Program-made: the position numbers and the translations under genes
From: Fragum whitleyi
Taxonomy: Eukaryota; Mollusca; Bivalvia; Cardiida; Cardiidae
Length of the DNA stretch: 64,000 bases
Assembly: GCA_948146395.1 (NCBI GenBank)
Contig: OX411556.1
Span: 30,083,056 to 30,147,055, forward strand
Reading direction: 5' to 3'
The notes under the pieces: model-generated
Seen by the model: the letters and a program-made list of their open reading frames with translations, nothing else
The model's database searches: none
Told to the model about the DNA's origin: nothing
Shown: positions 57,150-64,000 of the stretch, in pieces
How the letters are laid out: every line of letters begins with the position of its first letter
Position numbering within the stretch: the first letter of the stretch is position 1

Positions 57150-58330
57150 TGGCCTCTAGACTTCATACAAGGTTTTTCCATGATTTGAACCTGTGACCTA
57201 GTTTTTGACCCCGGTTGACCTAATTTCGAACTCGTCCGGGATTTTATCAAGACATTTATTCTGACCAAAATTCAGGTTGATCCAGCAAAAAATGAGGCCT
57301 CTAGAGTGCATACAAGGTTTTTCTAAGATTTGACCCTGTGACCTAGTTTTTGACCCCAGTTTACCCAATTTCGAACATGTCTGAGATTTCATCAAGACAA
57401 TCATTCTGACCAAAATTCAGGTTGATTGAACAAAAACGTGGCCTCTAGAGTGCATACAAGGTTTTTCTAAGATTTGACCCTGTGACCTCGTTTTTGACCC
57501 CGGTTGACCCAATTTCAAAATCGTCCGAGAATTCATCAAGACAATCATTCTGACCAAAATTCAGGTTGATCGGGCAAAAAACGTGGCCTCTAGAGTGCAT
57601 ACAAGGTTTTTCTAAGATTTGACCCTGTGACCTAGTTTTTGACCCCAGTTGACCCAATTTTGAACTCATCCGAGATTTCATCAAGACAATCATTCTGACC
57701 AAAATTCAGGTTAATCGGGTAAAAAATGTGGCCTCTAGAGTGCATACAAGGTTTTTCTTAGATTTGACCCTGTGACCTCGTTTTTGACCCCAGTTGACCC
57801 AATTTCTAACTCATCCGAGATTTCATCAAGACAATCATTCTGACCAAAATTCAGGTTGATCGGGCAAAAAACGTGGCCTCTTGAGTGCATACAAGGTTTT
57901 TCTAAGATTTGACCCTGTGACCTAGTTTTTGATCCAAGTTGACCCAATTTCGAACTCATCCGAGATTTCATCAAGACAATCATTCTGACCAAAATTCAGG
58001 TTGATTGGGCAAAAAATGTGGCCTCTAGAGTGCATACAATGTTTTTCTAAGATTTGACCCTGTGACCTAGTTTTTGACCCCGGTTGACCCAATTTCAAAC
58101 TCGTCCAAGATTTCATCAACACAATCATTCTGACCAAAATTCAGGTTGATTGGGCAAAAAATGTGGCCTCTAGAGTGCATACAAGGTTTTTCTAAGATTT
58201 GACCCTGTGACCTAGTTTTTGACCCCAGTTGACCCAATTTCGAACTCGTCCGAGATTTCATCAAGACAATCATTCTGACCAAAATTCAGGTTGATCGGGC
58301 AAAAAATGTGGCCTCTAGAGTTCATACAAG
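57150..58330. repeat. 145-bp tandem repeat array, right block
   Basis: About eight head-to-tail units with high mutual similarity. GCCTCTAGA anchors fall near 57153, 57297, 57442, 57587, 57732, 57877 (variant), 58022, 58167 and 58312. Since 145 is not a multiple of 3, the open frames seen across it are by-products. Confidence 0.95.
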
Positions 58331-58444
58331 GCAAATGTTGACGATGGACGACGGACGACGGACGTCGCACGACGCACGGCGGACGACGGACATCCACCTA
58401 ACCACAATAGCTCACCTTGAGCACTTCGTGCTCAGGTGAGCTAA

Positions 58445-59802
58445 AAATGGCTTGGAAAACGTCACAAAATATCTTAAACGACACGTTCAAACGAGTGTAC
58501 ATTAAAAGCATCACAAAGGTCAGTTCCATGAAATTGCAAAATCTTAAGAGGGGTTGATCACTTGAAGTTTTGCCAAAGTTTATTGGAAATAAAGAAGAGA
58601 AAAAGAAAACGTTGCATAAAGGACGTAATTTTGTTGGGATTTTTAGTCCGGGAAATCCCCCTGCCTCTAGCGACAAAGAGGAAATTTCAAAAACTACTTT
58701 CAAAGAAAAATGTTGGCCTAGGTGTCCACTTTCATATCTGATTCCGCTTAAGGTAGTAGTTTCTGAATGTAACACCCACATTTTTTTTCTTCAACCATAG
58801 TAAAGGTTTTGCGGGGATCGATATTAAAAAATTAAGGTAATCACGTCACAATCATATGACGTCATCGATTCAAAGTCATTTATCGCAATAAAGCAGAATA
58901 TGCAGACTTGAAGAGATTGAGGGGTGTATAAAAAAATCAAGTTTTTGTTGAATAACTGAATTGTCGTAGTTACAGACTTTATTGTTCGAACAACAATGAA
59001 GTGCGATAGCTATGTGATTTCGATGTCTGCCTTGAAATCTGAATCACGGCTTCCATTATTCAAAATAGAATGTAATTAGTCTCATCAAACCAAAAATGTG
59101 CATAGTTTAAGAGAGTATGTCTCTGTAGAGAAAAAGCAATTTGTTGGTTTATTACCGAAACGCCGAATCCATGTCTTTATTCTTGCTGTAGGAACGACTT
59201 TTTGGGTTGCACAACCACAACCAAAGCGAGAAAGCTGTACATTCATTGGCTTTTGCCTGCGTATCGGAATCACAACATTCGGATGTTTCACAATGGGATG
59301 TTAATTTTAGTCATAAGCGATATATATTTATATCAGATTAAAACCTGCAATTATGATGTTTAGGGAGTAAAGCGAATAGTAAAGACGATAAACGCCCAAG
59401 CCACAGTTCGCACACCTCATTCCCATTTAGTTTGAAATGATAATTAAAATTCTTTGAAAATTTCCCCGGATTATCTCTCGAAAATGACGATTCACATTAC
59501 GGTTACTTTTATATGGTTTAAAACAGGTAATTGATCTACTTGAGTTTCTACATATTTTACGCCTGTGTTAGAAATGTCTGCTCCAATTGGATTTACTTGT
59601 ACCTTTTTGTTTGTTATTTTCTCTTTGGTTTGTTTGTTTTTCAAAGATTTATGAGAAAAAAAAATACTTAAGGCAATTTGAAATGAATTCGTCTTGCATA
59701 ATTATACAGTGTGATCGGAATTCAGTTTCATGAAAATATGTATTTTCTTCTCTTTATTGAAAAAAATGCTCACAAGATACTAGTGATTTTCTAAGTGTAG
59801 CC
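58445..59802. other. Unassigned stretch
   Basis: Frames at 58570-58800 and 59098-59304 are open but match nothing I know. No splice context or repeat was found. Confidence 0.4.
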
Positions 59803-59955
59803 GTTAAGTTACCGAACCCGCAACGTTTAGTAAGTCACGAACTTTTACAGTGTTAACCGAGGTTTCCTACTGATTTCTTTAGAAAACCTCTGTTTACATT
59901 GTTAAAGACCATGAGTTTCGAAATTTTGCTGAAATATTATAGGGCCACTACCTTA
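59803..59955. repeat. ~155-bp palindromic MITE family, copy 4
   Basis: Same core ACCGAGGTTTCCTA and right end GGGCCACTACCTTA. Arms carry more mismatches than in copy 3. Confidence 0.75.
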
Positions 59956-60107
59956 AAGCGTATATTTAACTAATACTAAAATTAACAAATTTATTCAACT
60001 GGAAAAGTGACAAGGATTTAATGGCTGTAGAACCAGGTTTGAATTGCTAGATAAATAGACTCGTTATTACTACTCATAGTCATGGCTTTAAAAGAATACA
60101 CTTAACA

Positions 60108-60528
60108 ACATCGTGAAATGTACAAGATGAATGATTTTGGTATGCTTTTTGAATGAAATTGAATGAGTGTGTGAAGCGATTTTTGAGTGAAGTAAATGGG
60201 AGGTAAACCAATATCGCAAATTTTGTTCAAGATGAACAAAATTAGCGATATTTATTACCTCCCTTTAATAAAATATGCATTCAGGTTCTATAAATATCTT
60301 CCTTTTTCTTCAAGAAACTATCAGACGCTTATAATTTCAATCAATTCAGTGAAATCGCGTTTTTTTTCTATTTATATTTTATTTTAAATGTAGTTGTTGA
60401 TTGTATCAAATTTAGCAATTGTTGAGCGTTTTTGATCGATTTGAATGAGTATTTTGAATGAATGAATGGAGCGATGAGTGATTGATTTAGAATGGTTTTG
60501 ATTGAGATGAATGTCAATTTCATGATGT
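60108..60528 (+). repeat. ~420-bp MITE family, copy 4
   Basis: ACATCGTGAAATG to CAATTTCATGATGT, with the central hairpin GGGAGGTAAACCAATATCGC / GCGATATTTATTACCTCCC. Confidence 0.85.
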
Positions 60529-60573
60529 AACTAATTGAAGTTTGAATTTGATTTTTTCAACGGTACTTGTTAA

Positions 60574-60771
60574 AGACCAATTCTCGTCGAGTACCAGTTC
60601 GCGCCAACTAACCCAGTTCACGGTTTAGACGGGAAAAAAAACCTTCTGAATTTGATATTGCAATGACAACAACTTTTTTTATTTAGAAATAATATTTTGT
60701 AAATGAATGTTACATCTTCACTGTGAAAATGGTCATTTGGCGAGAACTGGTACGCGGCGAGAATTTGGTCT
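60574..60771. mobile_element. 198-bp MITE with ~40-bp TIRs
   Basis: AGACCAATTCTCGTCGAGTA and its inverse TGGTACGCGGCGAGAATTTG frame the element. A further GCGCCAACTAACC / GGTCATTTGGCGAG match extends the arms. Confidence 0.75.
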
Positions 60772-61324
60772 CCAACCAGTAGAATTGATTTTTTTCTGAG
60801 CAGGTTTCATCGAGAAACAATGTTTTAGTCTGTCGAAACACCCTCTTACTGTACATCTTCGAAGATGCATGGAACCATTTGAATAGTCTTGAGGAGGTTC
60901 TTCAAATTGGAATTCATAACCCAGGGTATTGAATACAAATAAAATAATGAGACTTGTAACCATTGTCTTCTTTGGAACTCTGTCTTTATACGTCAAATTA
61001 TACTTTTTTTTTTTATTATTTTGCTAAAAGATATATGGAGACTTTAATAATATGTCTAATTATGAGAAGAATTCCGAATAAAGAGTAAAAATAAGGGCTG
61101 AAGTATTCATCCATGAAAAAAGATACATATGTACAATAAACATGTATATTCGTTGCGAAAGTGTTTCGCATCTGTCAGAGTAAACTGACCCCGGGAGAAA
61201 TTTCGGCAACTGCTTGCTTAGATCAGGATTAAACAAAGGTGATAAAGATGAAAATAAAAAAAAAAAAAAAAACGAATAAGAGCGTAGGATATCCAGTTCA
61301 GCAAAGCATGAAATCCATAACAAG

Positions 61325-62513
61325 AGGTCCACTGTCTATAAAGCTCTCACCTGAGGCATTGTATACAAAGGTTGTAAAATGCCCAAACTACTATTCTTGA
61401 AATTGTAACCAAATTCCATTTGAACAAGCGATCTCACAAAGTCTTGACCCCATAGCTTAGGTTTTAAACCCGATTTTGAATTTTGCTCTAATTAATACAA
61501 ACAAACATTATCTTAGTTTCAAAACATTTGAGCCAAAAATGTTGCCTAAAGAGTGTACACATTTTAACTCGGCTGTTTTTTTTTTCTTTTTGAGAAACAG
61601 TATTGCGGTCCCCTTGACGTCGTTGGCGTGCTGTTGTTGTATGCGGGACGTGTTTTAACCTTGATCCTATCTCTTTTGTTGTTAAAGATATCCTCATGAA
61701 ACTTTGCATTTGCGTTCAACATGACAATATCTATCCAGACTATCAAGGAGGATAACTCTGGTTGCAATTTTGTCAGCCGTTTTCCCCTTTTTCGCCCTAG
61801 ATTTATTGCATTATCCAGGACCTGCACCCGAGCATTGCACTCGTAGACAATGCTCTTGTTTTTTTCTCTTAAATTTGACCCATTCAGCAGGTTTTTCTTT
61901 TATCCCACTTGACTTAATTTCAATCTGAGATCATGTACACAAACATTCTGACCCAGTTTCAAAACATTTGGGTGCAAAAAGTGACCTCCAAAGTGCATAC
62001 TCAGTTTTTATAAAATGTGATCCCTTGACCTCATTTTTGACCCCGATTGACCCAATTTTGATCTCTACCGAAATTTTAAGAAGAAAAAGATTCTCGCCAA
62101 GTTTCAAGGCATATGAGCTAAAACTATGACCTCTACAGTGCCCACAACGTTTGAACCCTTAACCCTATTTTTACCCCATCGGACCAAATTTCGTACCTGA
62201 CCGAAATTTGATGGTGACAATCATCTGACCAAGTTTGAGGACATTTGAGAAAAAAAGTGTCCCCTAGAGTGCACATACATTCTAATCAAGTTTCAAGATA
62301 TTTGAGCTAAAATGTGGTATCTACACAAATTTTTCCTAACATTTGACCCGTTGACCCATAATTTCCGAGGCCTCGGTATGGCAAACAATCAGACCAAATT
62401 TCAGGACATTGGAGCCAAACAATATGGCCTAGAGAGTGTTGACAGACGACGAACGACGGATAAAGCGTGATCACAAAATTTTACCTTGAGCACTTCATAC
62501 TCAGGCGAGCTGA
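61325..62513 (+). mobile_element. Diverged tandem-repeat element with Helitron-like 3' end
   Basis: Starts near AGCTCTCACCTGAGG and holds worn ~145-bp units (GACCTCATTTTTGACCCC, CAAGTTTCAAGGCAT). It ends with ACGACGAACGACGG, the imperfect hairpin GAGCACTTCATACTC (62488-62502) and CTGA at 62510-62513, which fits CTRR. Confidence 0.65.
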
Positions 62514-64000
62514 AAGTAGGAAGGATTCTAGGTTACGTAATGGAACATGATTAGATCTTTACAGAAACACATAATTCCAAAAATACTTTTATGATCTAAT
62601 CAGTATTATGTAATTGAGTTGTTAGCAAAGGTATTTTTATCGCTTCTCAAATGAGATACAGTTATCCAACCCACCTGCTTCTTCTGTGGATAACATTTGA
62701 GATGCTCCAAAAATTGCTAGTTGTCCTTTCACATATGATTAAAACCGATTCGCTTAACGTAAGCTGCAATTTTTCTTTTTATGAATACAAAATGCTTATT
62801 AATGTAATCGATATCTTGAATGAAGTTTTCAATAGTTTTGCTGAAAATGATCTTTATCTTGCATCGACTGGATTTTTCAAGTTTCTTATTGTTTGTTTTA
62901 CAAGTGCTGAAAATAAATATATGAATTTCTTCAAGTTATGCGAAAAGGAATGTTTTAAGCGGCGTTTAACTCCAAACTAAATCAAATAATTGTTTTTAAG
63001 TAATTTTGTTCACTGAAGGACTTAAGAAACGCAAAACCACTTCTGGTAAATTTTCTCAGCCTACCTACGATATGTTATTTCCCTTGGAAGAGTATAAAGT
63101 TAAGTCAATGCAAAGGCAAAGTTTGTGCAAAATTTCATTTCAAAATATTACAGCGCCTAATAGCAGAGGCCTTTAAACGGTAACTACCCCTACTTTTCAA
63201 AATAACAATCAGTCATTGGTCCTTGACAAATCAGTGAAAGCTCTGTTGATTCAAGTTATATCTAGATTTTTATAACATTTGGTTTGAAATTCAAAACCAT
63301 GCCTTCAAAATTTTCCATACACTCAGAATTAGATAAGCCAATGTTCTTCTATAAGGCTTATAACTACTTTCTTTGGCCTAGACATTAATCATCTTTCTTA
63401 TTGGACGTGCAATGAAAGACTTTAAAAGGACCATGAAGTAATTTTAATAATACTTTTTAAAATGTTAATTAGAAATTATACATCTTTACAAAAGAAACGT
63501 TTAACAATAATTGTTGATTTGGATTTAAATCTTCGATTTTCGTAACCTTTTTATCAAAATGTTCTGTTTGATAAAGGGTGCGGTAAAATTAAAGTTGAAT
63601 TTGCAAATGAAATCAACGTGAAATTGAAGTCATAAGAAATAAGTTATGAGAAATATTCAATGTTAAGTATGTGAAAATCATATTTCTTTCCTTTTTCAAT
63701 CGAATAAAAAAATTCAGAAGACTTTCATTTGCATTGCAAAGTCGGTTGCATTTTTTAACCTTTGCACAAAGATTTTAATATGTGGTTTTTTTTTTAGCTT
63801 TTCAATTTCCGGCGGTGGCCATGTTTTCGAAAATTGAACCAAACATGATTTTGTGCTTGCCAGATGACAAGCTATTTTTTTCAGACGTAAAAAATGATGG
63901 CTTGGCTCATTTTAGGCTGTGTCACGCCCCTGGCGTTCAAAAACAGCACTAACGTTCCTGGCGACGGTATTTCTCCAGATAGAAACTGGAATTCCTTTTA
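62514..64000. other. Unassigned right end of the window
   Basis: An open frame at 62651-62980 (109 codons) has no recognisable domain. GATCTTTACAGAAACACATA and nearby TTATGATCTAATC form a loose inverted pair near 62550-62610. Nothing else seen. Confidence 0.4.

Larger units (their letters stand above)
52640..58444 (+). mobile_element. Tandem-repeat element with 145-bp units and Helitron-like 3' end, split by a LINE
   Basis: Units start near GCCTCTAGAGTGCATACAAG and recur every ~145 bp: two or three on the left (about 52750-53174) and nine on the right (57150-58330). After the array come GACGGACGACG simple repeats (58339-58390), then the hairpin GAGCACTTCGTGCTC (58419-58433) and CTAA at 58441-58444. 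A hairpin just before CTRR is a Helitron 3' hallmark. A subterminal CTCACCTGA near 52671 mirrors TCAGGTGAG at the 3' end. No transposase is present, so it is non-autonomous (HINE/pearl type, inferred). Confidence 0.7.

Noticed and set aside
57086..58397. Series of overlapping - strand frames with repeated KSRTSSKLGQLGSKTRSQG text
   Set aside because: They are translations of the 145-bp tandem units. The unit length is not a multiple of three, so the frames cannot form a repeat protein and end at random.
62651..62980. 109-codon frame as a gene
   Set aside because: No domain, paralog or splice context. AT-rich chance frame cannot be excluded.

Overview
The window looks like AT-rich nuclear DNA of a mollusc, most likely a bivalve. 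I infer this from spliced genes with GT-AG introns, CR1-like LINEs, and tandem-repeat mobile elements of the kind described in bivalves. No bacterial-style operons, rRNA genes or CRISPR arrays are visible. Most of the window is mobile or foldback DNA.

Host genes: two complete paralogous eight-exon genes lie head-to-tail on the + strand, at 17359-30093 and 38194-51537. Each encodes a 322-residue CRAL-TRIO (alpha-tocopherol-transfer-protein-like) lipid carrier. All eight exons have the same lengths and phases in both copies (16, 150, 160, 62, 206, 111, 118 and 146 nt), so the pair arose by tandem duplication. The last exon is far more alike between copies than the exon before it, which suggests gene conversion.

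Left part (1-17 kb): palindromic MITEs come first. A composite foldback-type transposon follows at 1552-7038, with terminal inverted repeats made of 16-bp units and an 8-bp target duplication. Inside it are a 145-bp tandem array and a Ty3/Gypsy-type LTR element that has only gag. Next come a long hairpin, copies of a ~420-bp MITE, a CR1-like LINE with an intact 953-codon ORF on the - strand (10499-13360), and a decayed LINE fragment near 16.2-16.7 kb.

Between the genes (30-38 kb): a diverged tandem-repeat element, a 599-bp TIR element, a foldback, and a tandem-repeat element split by a 2.9-kb DNA transposon (33391-36289). That transposon has ~65-bp TIRs starting CACTG, a 5-bp target duplication, subterminal repeats and a 151-codon C2H2 finger ORF.

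Right part (51.5-64 kb): a 145-bp tandem array is split by a nearly full-length LINE (53175-57140) flanked by a 10-bp target duplication. Its ORF carries a 2A-like ribosome-skipping motif near the N-terminus and one in-frame TGA. Three tandem-repeat elements in the window end in a short hairpin followed by CTRR, which points to Helitron-type replication (HINE/pearl class). The last 1.5 kb contains nothing I recognise.

The genes do not form a pathway beyond the paralog pair. The main story is layered transposition into and around a duplicated lipid-transfer gene, including different MITEs landing within about 15 bp of splice sites.
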